DNA of 64,000 nucleotides, from the NCBI GenBank assembly GCA_027924645.1, contig BSBN01000860.1, forward strand, positions 4,464,001 through 4,528,000. The letters run 5' to 3'. The position numbers were made by a program, and so were the translations under genes. Under the pieces are notes generated by a model. The model did no database searches and was not told where the DNA came from. It saw nothing but the letters and a program-made list of their open reading frames with translations. Numbering within the stretch: the first letter of the stretch is position 1; every line of letters starts with the position of its first letter. Below, one piece after another: positions 12,856 through 24,057 of this stretch. This stretch comes from Cunninghamia lanceolata (taxonomy: Eukaryota; Streptophyta; Pinopsida; Cupressales; Cupressaceae).

Positions 12856-15619
12856 TGATGGTGATAGTTTGTCATTGATGTCAAAAAGGTATTGAGAGAA
12901 TTGAGTTGTTGTGCATCTTCACAAAGTATCATCAGGACTGCAGGACATTTGAGGATCACTTGCACTATTGACAAAGGTTGTTCATGATCATACATTTAAC
13001 AATTGTTCACTTATGGCATGAATCAATCAGGAGTTGTTCACTCAATCAGGATAAGTGTGTTGATCATTTCTTTATTAAGGATGTTGACTTGATAAGTGTA
13101 TATCTTTCATATAGTGTGGTGCTTTCAAGGATGTAGTAGCAGTATATGGTAGGAATCAAGTTGTTTGATGGTAAGTTGCAGTGCATTTATGTTATTATGC
13201 TTCTTGTTCTTCTTGATCATTTCTTCACACAAGATGTTGAGTTGGTGCAAGTTGTTGGATTTAGTTGATAATGGTCACCATCCATGGTTGAGGAGAATTC
13301 AAATGCGTTCAATTTATCTCATTAGTTTGTCACAAAAGGAAATAGGTAGAGGATATGAATATTCATTTAGTTCTCGATAATTCAAGTCTATGAAAGGAGA
13401 TTTGTTCTTGCACAAGCTTAAAGTGGTCACATTGTTGAGACAAAAGTAATTGATTCAAATGATTTGTAGTTATAAGTATGGTGATAAAATCATAGTAACT
13501 TGATTGTGTTGGTCAGAGGATTAGTGGGTGTTGGCATTGGTATAGATGTTTTTGATGTTCATCTCCTTGGTTTCACTTGCTTGCTCAGCTCAGTGGTTTC
13601 ACTTACTCTTCATCATAATTACAGACCTCATGACACATTCATTATATAAGAGGTTCAATGGCAAAGATTAAGATAGTATTGGCTTGACACTCTTATTAAT
13701 GGCAGCAAAAAGCTTTTTTTATGGCAGAGATGACAAAGATTCATGATAGAATATTAGGATCTCATGTTTGGTAAAAACATGTTTGATCATTTGAGTATCA
13801 ATTTGGAGTTCATGTTATATGTGATGGGATTCATGTCTTGCAAGTTGAAGTTTGATTTTCTGCATCAGAGGTATGCTATGGAAGAGTAGTATCATTTTTT
13901 TGAAGGCATTATTTTTGTGGGCTTTGATAAATCACATGTGTTTATGTGATCAAAGGTATTGAGTCAAGTTTAAATTCTCTGCCCATCTTCTTTGGAGTGT
14001 CTTTTTGTTATATTATGATGTTGACCTTTCGAGCAGGTCATAAGCCACTTAAGTGGCAGCTTGGAGGGTTTAAGGATCGTGGGTAACCGGCCCCTTTCCT
14101 AGGTTCACCAACACTGCTGGTTTCTCTAATGAGCGCATGAGCGCCAAAACATAAATCGATGGTTGTATTTAAAAACATGTTGAGCGGGTAATGATAAATT
14201 AGTGGTTGGCATTTAAATTAAGCCCTTCCTTGGTGTGCATACACTTTGACGTCCCACTGAACGTCATATGCTTTTCTAACTGCAGAGTTTAGATTTAGAA
14301 AATTTTTTTTGGCAGTTGTTTTGTGAGTTTTTTAAGAAATATTCTATAAAGATTATTTCTATTTTTTCCTTGTGACTTGGGATTAAAAAGGTGATTTTTT
14401 TTAAAGGAATATTTCTTTTATAGAAATAAAGTTTTAAGATCTTTTTATCCTCTTCATGAAGAAGACTTTATAGCAGCAGGCTCGAGGAGATCAGTGATTT
14501 AGTTTTTTTTTATATAGGAGAAAATGAATTAAAATTTATTGAAGTTTTATTTAATGATATATATGCAGAGAATATTAAGGGTTATTTCAGATTGTCGAAG
14601 AAGATTTTTTTTTCAAAGAGCTTGCAAGAAAATATGAGATCAAGAAATTTTTGCATGAAAATAAAAGGGATTTTTGCATAAGAAGATGAAATTGTCTTTG
14701 CAAATTGAATATTCAATTTGAAAGAGATTTTATTCTCTCTTACAAGGGTAGATTCAAAATATATTATTGAAGATATTAATTTTGTTTGAGAGAGGAATAT
14801 GAAAAAAATATTTTCATAACATTGTGAATAAGATTTTCTTCTTGCAGATGGATTGGTGTTTGGATTCCTTGAAGTTTTTATTATTGTAGATGAAAGGATT
14901 TTGATTTTTTGAAAGAAGAAAATTTGCAGAGAGAAGGTGAAAAGTTTTTTGTTTGCAGGTTCTTCATTAAGAGAAGATGAAAATGATTATAAAGAATGTG
15001 GGAAGTCATTTCATATTAATAAGCTTCACAGGTAGATTGATAAGGGTGTTGTTGAGTGGATCAATATATAGGGTTGATTATTTTGAATATCCTCTTGAAG
15101 AGAAAATTTAGATGAGTTTTGTAAATGATTTGGGTTGATGAGAAGAATGGTCATATGATAGACACATGTGAAAGAAGAAGTGATTTGTATTGAAACAAAG
15201 AAACCCTCTGAGTTCTTGTTTTTAATTTGTTCTGTATTAGGGGTTGGTGCTCCTTGAAGTTGGTCCTTGTAAAAATATTAGGGGTTGGTGCTTCTTGAAG
15301 TTGGTGCTTCTAAACATTATAACCAGTGAGATTTTTGATTAATCCAATGAGGCAGTTTTGGAGTGGTTTTTCTACCTCTGGAGGGTTTTCCACTTGTGCA
15401 AATCTTGTGTCATGATTTATATTGATATTTTCTGTGTGTGTATGATTTACTCATGAGATTTTGTTCTCCTTCTTCATTCTCAGTCATGTGCATATGTGTT
15501 TGACAAATCAATGATATCTTTCTCTCTTTGTGTCTTGAAAGTTAAAATTTGTAAAAAGATTTGAAAATTTACACAACACTGATTCACCCCCCCTCTCAGT
15601 GTTGTCCTGAACTCCTACA
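12856..15619 (+). repeat. 3' LTR of element C (2,764 bp)
   Basis: Copy of the 5' LTR without the doubled end. The hairpin stems ACAACACTGA (15573-15582) and TCAGTGTTGT (15596-15605) enclose the C-rich loop just before the end CTCCTACA. Scattered point differences and small indels from the 5' LTR show the insertion is not very recent. Confidence 0.87.
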
Positions 15620-15865
15620 AATGTATCCATAGTTCTAAATACTACTTTACAAGAAATCAATAATGAAGATATGATCATGAAGAATATTCACAAGTATCTG
15701 AAGAAAATAATGAACATGGAGCACGACATGAAAGGGATAGCCCTTAATGCTGACACATATGCAAAACAAGAGTATATTAAACATTTATCTGAAATTAATA
15801 TGTTCCTGTGCAGAGCAATTGATACGACTGACGCTGCCATGAATTCTTCAAAGGGAGTAAATTAG
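15620..15865 (+). pseudogene. Family X copy 1, 3' end
   Basis: After the right target duplication the reading frame continues exactly where it stopped at 6960 (Glu-Asp-Val, then SIVLNTTLQEINNEDM) and runs to TAG at 15863. The last ~80 residues are helical and charged, ending MNSSKGVN. They match the end of the minus-strand copy (around 35258-35593), for example YIKHLSEINMFLCRAI against YIDHITQIKLFVSRAL. This confirms that element C sits inside the gene and that the C-terminus of the long frame ending at 7075 is LTR sequence. Confidence 0.75.
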
Positions 15866-15892
15866 CTAGCAGACAAATGAAGCACCTTATGG

Positions 15893-16185
15893 AAAAATAG
15901 AAAGCCTTGCTCAGGCCTTGAATGGTCATGGGCTTCTATTCACAGATTAACAGATTGGTGTTTTCTAATTAAAAACATTTTGTTAAGTTTAAAAGTATTT
16001 TCTTAACAGTTATGAACATATTTAGGTTCTAAAGAGGATTGAATGTGAAGAGGAGATACCACATCAAAAAATAGAATGCCTTGCTCAGGCCTTGAATGGT
16101 CACAGGTTTCTATTCGATGAATAACGGATTGGTCTTTTCTAATTAAAAATATTTTGTTAAGTTTAAAAGTATTTTCTTAAAAGTT
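15893..16185 (+). repeat. Tandem pair, about 172-bp period, downstream of family X copy 1
   Basis: GCCTTGCTCAGGCCTTGAATGG occurs near 15903 and 16078, each followed by a TTTTCTAATTAAAAA word and AAGTTTAAAAGTATTTTCTT. A single related stretch (GACCTTGTCAGGCCTTTGAG on the minus strand near 35160-35190) lies after copy 2, so this belongs to the family's 3' region. Confidence 0.65.
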
Positions 16186-16211
16186 ATAAACAGTTATGTC
16201 TTTTCTGTTGT

Positions 16212-16262
16212 AACGGGTTTGAAGCTTGTTTGCCTCTCCTATAAAAAGAGAGACCAAGACCC
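16212..16262 (+). promoter_or_regulatory. Conserved TATA-like block downstream of family X copy 1
   Basis: GAAGCTTGTTTGCCTCTCC, then TATAAAAAGAGAGACCAAG. The minus-strand copy has AAAGCTTGTTTGCATCC, then TATAAATAGGATACCAAG at 35002-35035. Conservation in both copies, about 370 and 240 bp past their stops, resembles the TATA region of an LTR U3, but no matching LTR is found upstream. The role is unproven. Confidence 0.45.
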
Positions 16263-16486
16263 GATAAAAAGATATAGGGGGAAGAGAGGAGCTAGTAGTG
16301 GTAGATAGTAGAAAAAGTTCCATAATATTTACAAATTCAAAGACCATGTTGCAAGCATAATTTTGAAGAAGTTAATGGAAAATCTCTGATTCTGTGGCGC
16401 CATATTGGTATAAATTATTTGTTAAAGTTATTCAATTATTTGGTTGTCTCCATTTTAGTGCTTCCTTATTATTTAAATTGATATAT

Positions 16487-16522
16487 CACAGCTGCCTGCC
16501 ATATAAAAATTTATGATGGTTT
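16487..16522 (+). repeat. 36-bp repeat left of element B
   Basis: CACAGCTGCCTGCCATATAA and the next 16 bases recur at 24117-24152 with two C/T differences. Removing element B leaves the two copies about 95-100 bp apart, so the target was probably already duplicated. Confidence 0.7.
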
Positions 16523-16526
16523 CCTT

Positions 16527-17619
16527 TGTTGGCAAGAGACACTATATGGATTCATGGTTGTTGTCATTGATGGCAACAAAGGTCATCCCACATATCCGCA
16601 GGTCATGGTGTGTCTCTACCAGAAGTCAGAATGAAGATTATTGTGGTCCAGTGAACAAGAACAGAGCATGTGGCAAGGTCCGACAGACTGGTCTGGATCT
16701 CTCAGAGGAAGTATCTTGGCAAAGTGCAGTTTTGGGGAAGTCAAGAGGACTACCTTGAGTAATAGATTCCAAGGTTGTAGCCTTCGGTGATAGATGAGGT
16801 AAAAGATATGAATACTTGAGTACCGGGTTCCTGAGTGACAGTGTGAACAGAGGAAGAACTGATTGACAGAACATCAGACTATTTTCCGGATGTGTTACTG
16901 ATGATGGTAAAGGTTGTGAAGGCATGAATCATGTTTGGCTGACATGATAAATGATTTATACAAGCATAGTTTTGATCCGCATTACTTGGTGTGGAAGGAT
17001 TCAGCCGACAGATCAGAGTTTGTGAAAAGAATTGACTATTCCGGATGTCAACTTGAAAGGTGATGAAATTACTTGTGTGGATATATATACACGATGGATT
17101 TAGTTGTGAGAAGTGTGTGGTTGTAATATGGTGTGCGAATAAAAAGTAGAGCAGAGCAGAAACAGTAAGGAAGGTTCAGTATGTGAAAGGAAAGCAGCAT
17201 AAGAGAAGAGGAAAGATGAAGTGTAGCAGATCAGTGTACTGAGCCTAACCGGAACTGAACTCCAGCATATGTGGATGCTTCCAATCAGTTCAAGTATTGT
17301 ATAACATTCTTTTGTAGATAGTGTGTCTCCTTGTAGGTAGTGTGCCTCCTTTGTGAGTAGTATGCTCGGGCAGTGAGCCCTGATTGGCAAGTGCCATTTT
17401 GTATTTCCTTATTCTTCTAATAGAGAATAATCTTTGGGTTAATCACCCTATGGTTTTCTCCCTTAACAGGGTTTCCACGTCAAAAATAATGTGTCATGTG
17501 TTTTTCCTTTTCATGGTAATGTTTGCTTATTTGAATTAATGTTGCATTGAATAATAAGAATGATAAAAAGGAAGAATTAATTAGGATAACTGATTCACCC
17601 CCCCTCTCAGTTATCAACA
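16527..17619 (+). repeat. 5' LTR of element B
   Basis: TG...CA boundaries and near identity to 22967-24057. The end holds an inverted repeat GATAACTGA (17585-17593) and TCAGTTATC (17607-17615) around the C-rich loop. The sequence differs from the element A and C stems but keeps pairing. Confidence 0.88.
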
Positions 17620-17634
17620 ATTGGTATCATAGCT
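17620..17634 (+). promoter_or_regulatory. Primer-binding site of element B
   Basis: ATTGGTATCATAGC directly after the LTR. It is initiator tRNA-Met type with one change from the usual TATCAGAGC. Confidence 0.8.
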
Positions 17635-17685
17635 AAGTTCCTCCCAACAAGAGTCTAACAGCTCGAGGAAGATCTGGGAATCCAA

Positions 17686-18867
17686 ATGGATACATATGGT
17701 TTAAAGGAGCAACTCAAGACTGCCCTTGAGGATCTTGAACAGTCAAACTCTGAAGTCAATGAATTAAAGGAAAGACTCAAACAGGCTGATGATTTCATGA
17801 GAGAACTAAAAGACAAATTAAGTCTCTCTATGAAAAAGAGAAAGGAGCTGCTTCAGCAATTGGCAAGACAAAGTGAAGCTAATGATGCAAATGAAGAGCT
17901 GACTGAAAAAACCAAGTTATGTGAAAAGTTATCAAAAGAAGTCATTATGGTAAGACATGAAATGGAATTAGGAGTTATAAAGTTTACCCAAGAAATTGAA
18001 GAGAAAAGAAAAACTGAAGATGATCTAAGACAATCTCTCAAGGAGAAATCAGAAGATTGCCACCAAATGGAGAGAATTATCAGACATCTTGAATCTGATC
18101 TTGAAGATGCTAAAGAAAATGAAGAAAAACTTGAGGATCAAATTGTCTCTCTCAAAAGGGATCTTCAATCAACAAATGAATATAAAGAGAAATTCAAGAT
18201 AAGTTCTGTTCAACTTGAAGTTCTTCTTGGAAGTCAAAAAAGGGCAGATGACAAGTGTGGTTTGGGATATGAGAAAGGAGAAAGCTCCAGATCCGGTCAG
18301 AAGAATTTTGGATCAGAAAATCCAAGGAACAGGCCTAGAAGACCTCCGGTAAGACAGCCCAATGCTCAAAGATATCCATCTTTCAATGGATACTGCCACA
18401 GCTGTAATCTCTTTAGTCACAAAGCTAATCAGTGCAGAAAGAGAATGAATCAGACTAATTCTTCCTTCTCCAGACAGTGTTTTAACTGCAAAAGGTATGG
18501 TCACAAATCTCATGAATGCAGAAATATGCAAATAAACAAATCATTCAATGGTAGATGCTTTGCATGCAATAGAATAGGCCATATGGCTAATCAATGCAGA
18601 TCAAAAGGATATCAGTCAAATATGCAAAGAAATGTTGTTTGCCAAAACTGCAATAGATCAGGTCACAGTGCAAAATTCTGCAAAAACAAGAATCTGGACA
18701 AAAGAGGTCCGGTATATCATAATCAGAATCAAGATAAGGGTAAACAAAAAGTGAATGCGGATGAAGTTAAAAATGAGATGAGCAAGATTTGGGTGAAGAA
18801 AAGTATAGAGAATATAGAGGTTGGATCCGCATCAGACTCTGGTGCTGATATTCCTTCCGAAAATTAA
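17686..18867 (+). CDS. gag: Gag-like protein of element B: coiled coil plus four zinc knuckles
   Basis: Intact 393-codon frame. The ATG at 17686 (MDTYGLKEQ) follows the same leader layout as in element C, so I take it as the start. Residues 1-180 are a long Glu/Lys/Leu coiled coil. The N-terminal Copia Gag fold present in elements A and C is absent, as if deleted between the start and the coiled coil. A CGLGYEKGESS motif (near 190) matches the other elements. Four CCHC zinc knuckles follow at about 237-250, 265-278, 291-304 and 319-332 (CHSCNLFSHKANQC, CFNCKRYGHKSHEC, CFACNRIGHMANQC, CQNCNRSGHSAKFC). The first has Ser in place of Gly. They would bind the element's RNA. IWVKK near the C-terminus marks where protease would begin in a complete element, but the frame ends at TAA. 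An undamaged Gag frame beside a broken second ORF is notable. Confidence 0.87.
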   Translation: MDTYGLKEQLKTALEDLEQSNSEVNELKERLKQADDFMRELKDKLSLSMKKRKELLQQLARQSEANDANEELTEKTKLCEKLSKEVIMVRHEMELGVIKFTQEIEEKRKTEDDLRQSLKEKSEDCHQMERIIRHLESDLEDAKENEEKLEDQIVSLKRDLQSTNEYKEKFKISSVQLEVLLGSQKRADDKCGLGYEKGESSRSGQKNFGSENPRNRPRRPPVRQPNAQRYPSFNGYCHSCNLFSHKANQCRKRMNQTNSSFSRQCFNCKRYGHKSHECRNMQINKSFNGRCFACNRIGHMANQCRSKGYQSNMQRNVVCQNCNRSGHSAKFCKNKNLDKRGPVYHNQNQDKGKQKVNADEVKNEMSKIWVKKSIENIEVGSASDSGADIPSEN

Positions 18868-19524
18868 AAAGTGAGCTTTGGCACAGGGGGAGACACAAAG
18901 AAAACCTTGTTCCCCCAGCCAGTCAAGTGGTGCCGGAATTGACACAAGAAGAGGATGCGGATTAAAAGGGTCTGTAGATATGAGTCCTGAGATGATCTAG
19001 TTAAGATTTCAGAGGTCCGCATGAAGTTATGAAGAAGTTGTGATTAATCAAGTAGAACCAGTTCCAAGAGATGCTCCGGAGTTTCAAAGGATTACAAAAA
19101 GGTCCGGTGAGATCCAGAAGTGCATTTTCCTATTTTGCAGATTTTGAAAGTGTTTGGGATGTCCTTGTGATGTGTCATCTCAATTTGTTCATGTTTTGGA
19201 AGATTCGCATGATGTTCATAGATATGGACAGATCTGGTTCTTCAAGTCATCTGAATAAGGCAAACCGGAATAATGTAGGTCAAGCATTTATTGCAGCCTG
19301 ATATTAGGGTTTGCGGAGTGATATAAAGGTTTTCTCTTCAATCACTTGTTCATTCTGCACTCAAGAAGAAGCAAAAGTGGAGCTCTGCAACAAAATTTAT
19401 CAAGTTCACCGAAGATCACTTGCAGAAGTCATTACATATAGAAATCAATCCAACCACTCCGTGTAACCAAAGGCGCATAAGGTAGTTTCCATTTTTCAAT
19501 ATCTCACTGCAAATCTTTTGAAAA
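18868..19524 (+). other. Gag/ORF2 spacer of element B, pol missing
   Basis: Pol would lie here in a full-length relative. No pol motif is seen in any frame. CACAGGGGGAGAC at 18882-18894 looks like an internal polypurine tract. A 76-residue open frame at 19071-19301 has no supporting feature. Confidence 0.65.
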
Positions 19525-22500
19525 ATGGCTACTCCGAATATAGTAAAGATCTCAGATAGGCCCCAACCTGAATTTAAGAAACACCCATACAAGTCATTGG
19601 AGGTAGATCCCTTAGGAGCATTCTCTAGTGTTCCACATGGTGTTTTACACACAGAAGACATTAGGGTTTACACACATGCAAGTATTGAGGAATTTGAGGA
19701 ATTCAAATTGAGAGATTTCTATCACAAACAACTGATAGACAATGCTTTTGAGCTTAAACCAGAGTATAAGGGTATCTAGAAGAAACATTTTGATCAATTC
19801 ATTCATTTCCCCTACTTTGAAGAAGATGAATGGGTCCGGTACGTATTGAGTAGGGTGCATGACAACTTCCTATGGCTGGATAGACCTTGCAAGATCACAA
19901 AAGAGGCAATTAGGATAGTAACTGGTCTATACTCTTCCGGAGGGATACCTATCCTCAAATCCGTCAAAAATAACATTGTAACTGAGGCCACCGGATCAAA
20001 ATTTGATAAGAGGGCAATGACCATTGAAGATATTTCTGACCCGGATATCAAGTTTGCATCTATGATAATAGGATACAAGATTTATCACTCTAGTAGGGAG
20101 AATTCTGTATCCGGAACTGCAGTATATACTGCCTATGAGATGCTGAGAAAGAATGCAGATTATGATCTCTGTGAACTTCTTTTAAGCCAATTAATGAAAA
20201 ATATACAAAAGATTAAAAATGACAAAAAGAATTCTTTCAAGTATGGTACACTTATATTATGTCTATTTTTCTACTTCATGAATGAGCTGCCCAGATCAAG
20301 TGGATGGGTATGGCAGAATGACAAACCTGTAGCAATCCAGATCAGAGATTATTTACATGGACTTGGGGATGCCAAAGCAAGAAATACAGCCCTGTGGGGA
20401 TACTTCAAAAACTTCCAGAGCATGATGCAAGCAAGAGAAAGAATTCCCCAGTCTCGTTGAAAAATACAAAGACTCAGTCTGCTTTATGGTTGATACTGAT
20501 TAGTGCCTAATGGAGGCAGTAGAGCCAAGGATAGTCTGATCATGCCCATGGGGTATGAGGTTGATGAACAGATTGTGGAACTGCATGTTCAACACATGCT
20601 GAGTCAGCCCAAAGATCCAAAGGCAAAAAGGTTTGGAACCTTTGAGGAGTTGAGTGTGAAGATCCATGTGGAACTCAGAGAACCTGAGATAAAAAGGAAG
20701 GTGAGAAAAGAAGTAGAACATTTTGCCCAAGGCCTAGGCATCCCAAATGAGGCACTTGATGCCAACCGGGAAAAGAGGCGAAAGGCTGAGGAAGAGAAGA
20801 AAGAGGCAGAAAAGAAAAGCAAGAAAAGTACTCCGGTGGAAACCTCAACCCAGACCAAATCATCAAAAGGATCTACACCTGTCACAACCAAAAGCTCAAA
20901 AACATCAAAACTAGAAGGTTAGACATCCAGTAAAGGAGAGAAAAGGTCTAAAATAAAAGCCACAAGGGCTTATGCAAGTTAGAAAGATGAAGAGGAAACC
21001 GAATCAGATGAGGGGGTAAAGGAGATAAAGAAATAGAAGCATAAATCATCCGGTAAACACTCTACCGGTCAAGGAGAAGAAGAGAAGGAAGAGGAATTTG
21101 TTGAAAAACCTACTCTCTCCTTAGATGATATAGTAAAAGCAGTCACTATGGATGGCAACCTTCAACCCCTAACAGAATTCTACAATGGCTATAATGAAGC
21201 AGATAAAAGGATTCTGGAGGAAGCCACAGTTAAGTTCTTGAACACTTTCAACAAAGCTTTTATTGAAATTATCTCTTTAATTTCTAAAAGTCTAGAAAAG
21301 GAGTTGGAAATGAGAAAGTCCACTACCCAAGCTAAAGATTGAGATTCGGGAGCAGATAGCTATTCAGCTATATCCTCAAATTGATCCCAAGACAATGAAC
21401 ATAATATTCAAAGACTGCAAGGATGAGTTCAGGAGCAAAGCAAGGATGAATCAACTCATGCTTGGTGAGACTGACAAGGTGGCCAAGGATACAGAAGAGA
21501 TCCTCCGGAAGGCCTTCAAAAGATTTAATCTTCCTGTTGTAGAGGACTTGGGTACTAATCCTTCATCCACAAGTGTTGCAGAAGAAACTTCTGAGAAAGC
21601 GACAGAAGAGATGGGCCCTGAACAAACCAACATTTCTCCTCCGGTTTCCCCTACAGTCTCCGGATCCAAAGAAGAAGAGAAATTACAGGAGAAAGAAGCA
21701 GCGGTCAAGGAAAAAGAAGGTGACAGTGCAAAGATTGCAAAAGGACAGAAGACCTCACTAGAGAAAACCACAACTGCTAGTGGTGGGAATTTAGAGGGAG
21801 AGACAATTCCAAAGGACAGCTCTAAGACTGCAGAAGAGAAGAAACATCTGTCTCCAGCAAGAGACACTGCACAAACTGTCCAAAAATTTTTGAGCAAAGA
21901 AACATTAAAGATTGATGAACCGGAGCTTCTACAAGGTCCATTCAATTTTGATTCTCTTTCTCCGGTACAAACAATGAAGATAGCTTCATTTGCACATGCT
22001 AAGGCAAACGAAAAACTCCTCAAGTCTCATATGGAAGACTGTGAGTTGATAGAAGCTACATCCGGAGTGCTGGAAAATATCATACCATCCTTTCAGAAGG
22101 ATCCCATAGTCTCCTCTTCCGGTAATCTCAAAACCTTAGTCAGCAATGTTAATACACATTTTGATTCTCTAGAAAAATCAGCTGAAGAAAAGGTCTGGAA
22201 GGAGTTTTTGGATAAGAGATTCTCAGAGGTACAAGGATTAATCTCTAATGATAGGAGAAACATGAGTATTGGAATAAAGAGCTTAGAAAATGCTCTTAAG
22301 GATGGCAGTGACATTTACAAATTTTGTATCTCCTAGTCGAAAGCAACAGTAGAAATTGAGAAGAAAATAAAAGAGGAACATGATAAACTACTAAGTTTGT
22401 CTCAAAGTTTTGATCCTCTCTCTTCCTCCATAGTAAATCAAGAATGTCAAACTATTGCAATCACAAATGTAATAAAGAACTTTGAGAAGGAAAGGAAGAA

Positions 22501-22744
22501 TATAATTAACCGGATGGGAGAACTTAGAAGGATTATTATCCCTAAGTTAGAGACCATGCATGAGGCCGTAAGTGATGCTCAGACTACTACCCAAACCAAT
22601 GATCTGACAGATCTTAAGAGGGCAGAAGCTTTTGCATTTTTGTTGAGTGGTCACATTTCAATTTTGGATAGAATGAAGCAAAGTTGGGCTACAGAACTCA
22701 TCCAGTTGAAGACATCCTTTGTAGACATTCTTCAGTTTATGTGA
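19525..22744 (+). pseudogene. ORF2 of element B: ~1,073-codon extra ORF of unknown function, several breaks
   Basis: The start is the ATG at 19525 (MATPNIVKI). The frame is broken by TAG at 19777, an out-of-frame stretch around 20440-20540, a TAG at 20920 and further stops, a frameshift near 21325 and TAG at 22334, yet coding character persists to TGA at 22742. The N-terminal ~300 residues look globular, with WLDRPCKITKEAIRIVTGL and KYGTLILCLFFYFMNELP. These faintly resemble ITRDYIAIVFQL and HYSLFMHMVLYEG of family X, and the first recalls plant transposon-associated N-terminal domains. A Lys/Glu/Ser/Thr-rich low-complexity linker (from about residue 410) and charged, probably coiled-coil segments follow. 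It lies where Sirevirus-type Copia elements carry an env-like ORF, between pol and the 3' LTR, but I see no clear signal peptide or membrane anchor. Confidence 0.7.
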
Positions 22745-22810
22745 ATATGTAATATACAGCCAAGTATAGTAAAATTTTGGTGTGCGGACCCTACCCTTTG
22801 CCATTGATGT

Positions 22811-22966
22811 CAAAGGGGGAGTGAGGAGCAGTGAAAAATAAGGAATCCAACTAAGGGGGAGCTCCGGAAAATGAATATAAAGACAGAGCATCAGCCAAGG
22901 GGGAGCATAGTGTAAACACTTAGTCATTTTTCACTAAGTGTTGCCATCAATGCCAAAGGGGGAGAT
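22811..22966 (+). promoter_or_regulatory. Four polypurine tracts and a hairpin before the 3' LTR of element B
   Basis: AAGGGGGAG cores lie at about 22813, 22853, 22897 and 22955, the last abutting the LTR. Between the third and fourth is a perfect 10-bp inverted repeat, AACACTTAGT (22915-22924) and ACTAAGTGTT (22933-22942), with an 8-base loop. TTGCCATCAATGCCAAAG precedes the final tract, as in A and C. Reiterated polypurine tracts are, from memory, reported for plant Sireviruses. Confidence 0.75.
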
Positions 22967-24057
22967 TGTTGGCAAGAGACACTATATGGATTCATGGTTG
23001 TTGTCATTGATGGCAACAAAGGTCATCCCACATATCCGCAGGTCATGGTGTGTCTCTACCGGAAGTCAGAATGAAGATTATTGTGGTCCGATGAACAAGA
23101 ACAGAGCATGTGGCAAGGTCCGACAGACTGGTCCGGATCTCTCAGAGGAAGTATCTTAGCAAAGTGTGGTTTTGGGGAAGTCAAGAGGACTACCTTGAGT
23201 AATAGATTCCAAGGTTGTAGCCTTCGGTGATAGATGAGGTAAAAGATATGAATACTTGAGTACCGAGTTCCTGAGTGACTGTGAACAGAGGAAGAACTGA
23301 CTGACAGAACATCAGACTATTTTCTGGATGTGTTACTGATGAGGGTAAAGGTTGTGAAGGCATGAATCATGTTTGGCCAACATGATAAATGATTTATACA
23401 AGCATAGTTTTGATCCGCATTACCTAGTGTGGAAGGATTCAGCTGACAGATCAGAGTTTGTGAAAAGAATTGACTATTCCGGATGCCGACTTGAAAGGTG
23501 ATGAAATTACTTGTGCGGATATATATACACGATGGATTTAGTTATGAGAAGTGTGTGGTTGTAATATGGTGTGCGAATAAAAAGCAGAGCAGAGCAGAAA
23601 CAGTAAGGAAGGTCCGATATGTGAAAGGAAAGCAGCATAAGAGAAGAGGAAAGATGAAGTGCAGCAGATCAGTGTACTGAGCCTAACTGGAACTGAACTC
23701 CAGCATATGTGGATGCTTCCAATCAGTTCAAGTATTGTATAACATTCTTTTGTAGATAGTGTGTCTCCTTGTAGGCAGTGTGCCTCCTTTGTGAGCAGTG
23801 TGCTCGGGCAGTGAGCCCTAATTGGCAAGTGCCATTTTGTATTTCCTTATTCTTCTAACAGAGAATAATCTTTGGGTTAATCACCCCGTGGTTTTCTCCC
23901 TTAACAAGGTTTCCACGTCAAAATACTGTGTCATGTGTTTTTCCTTTTCATGGTTATGTTTGCTTATTTGAATTAATGTTGCATTAAATAATAAGAAAGA
24001 TAAAAAGGAAGAATTAATTAGGATAATTGATTCACCCCCCCCTCTCAGTTATCAACA
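22967..24057 (+). repeat. 3' LTR of element B
   Basis: Starts TGTTGGCAAGAG after AAAGGGGGAGAT and ends ATCAACA. The end hairpin reads GATAATTGA (24022-24030) and TCAGTTATC (24045-24053). One C-to-T change from the 5' LTR turns a G-C pair into G-U and keeps the stem. Confidence 0.88.

Larger units (their letters stand above)
6961..15619 (+). mobile_element. Element C: non-autonomous gag-only Copia-type LTR element
   Basis: Two long direct repeats (6961-10021 and 12856-15619) begin TGATGGTGATAG and end CTACA or GTACA. A primer-binding site (TTGGTATCAGAGCC) follows the left repeat, and AAAGGGGGAGAT precedes the right one. The 5-bp flanks are GATGT (6956-6960) and AATGT (15620-15624), a target duplication with one mismatch. 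The interior of about 2.8 kb encodes only a broken Gag. There is no protease, integrase, reverse transcriptase or RNase H, so it must have moved with enzymes from a relative such as element A. It interrupts family X copy 1 between the codons for Asp-Val and Ser. Confidence 0.88.
16527..24057 (+). mobile_element. Element B: Copia-type element with gag and a ~1,073-codon extra ORF, no pol
   Basis: LTRs of 1,093 and 1,091 bp start TGTTGGCAAGAG and end ATCAACA. A primer-binding site follows the first and a polypurine tract precedes the second. The interior (17620-22966) encodes an intact 393-residue Gag fragment and a degraded long ORF, with no protease, integrase, reverse transcriptase or RNase H. 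The 5-bp flanks TCCTT and TCTTC do not match cleanly, so the target duplication is uncertain. Gag motifs and non-coding signals tie it to elements A and C. Confidence 0.87.

Noticed and set aside
19525..22744. Envelope protein for element B's ORF2
   Set aside because: The position fits an env-like ORF, but I see no signal peptide, no clear membrane anchor and no fusion-type features, so I leave the function unknown.
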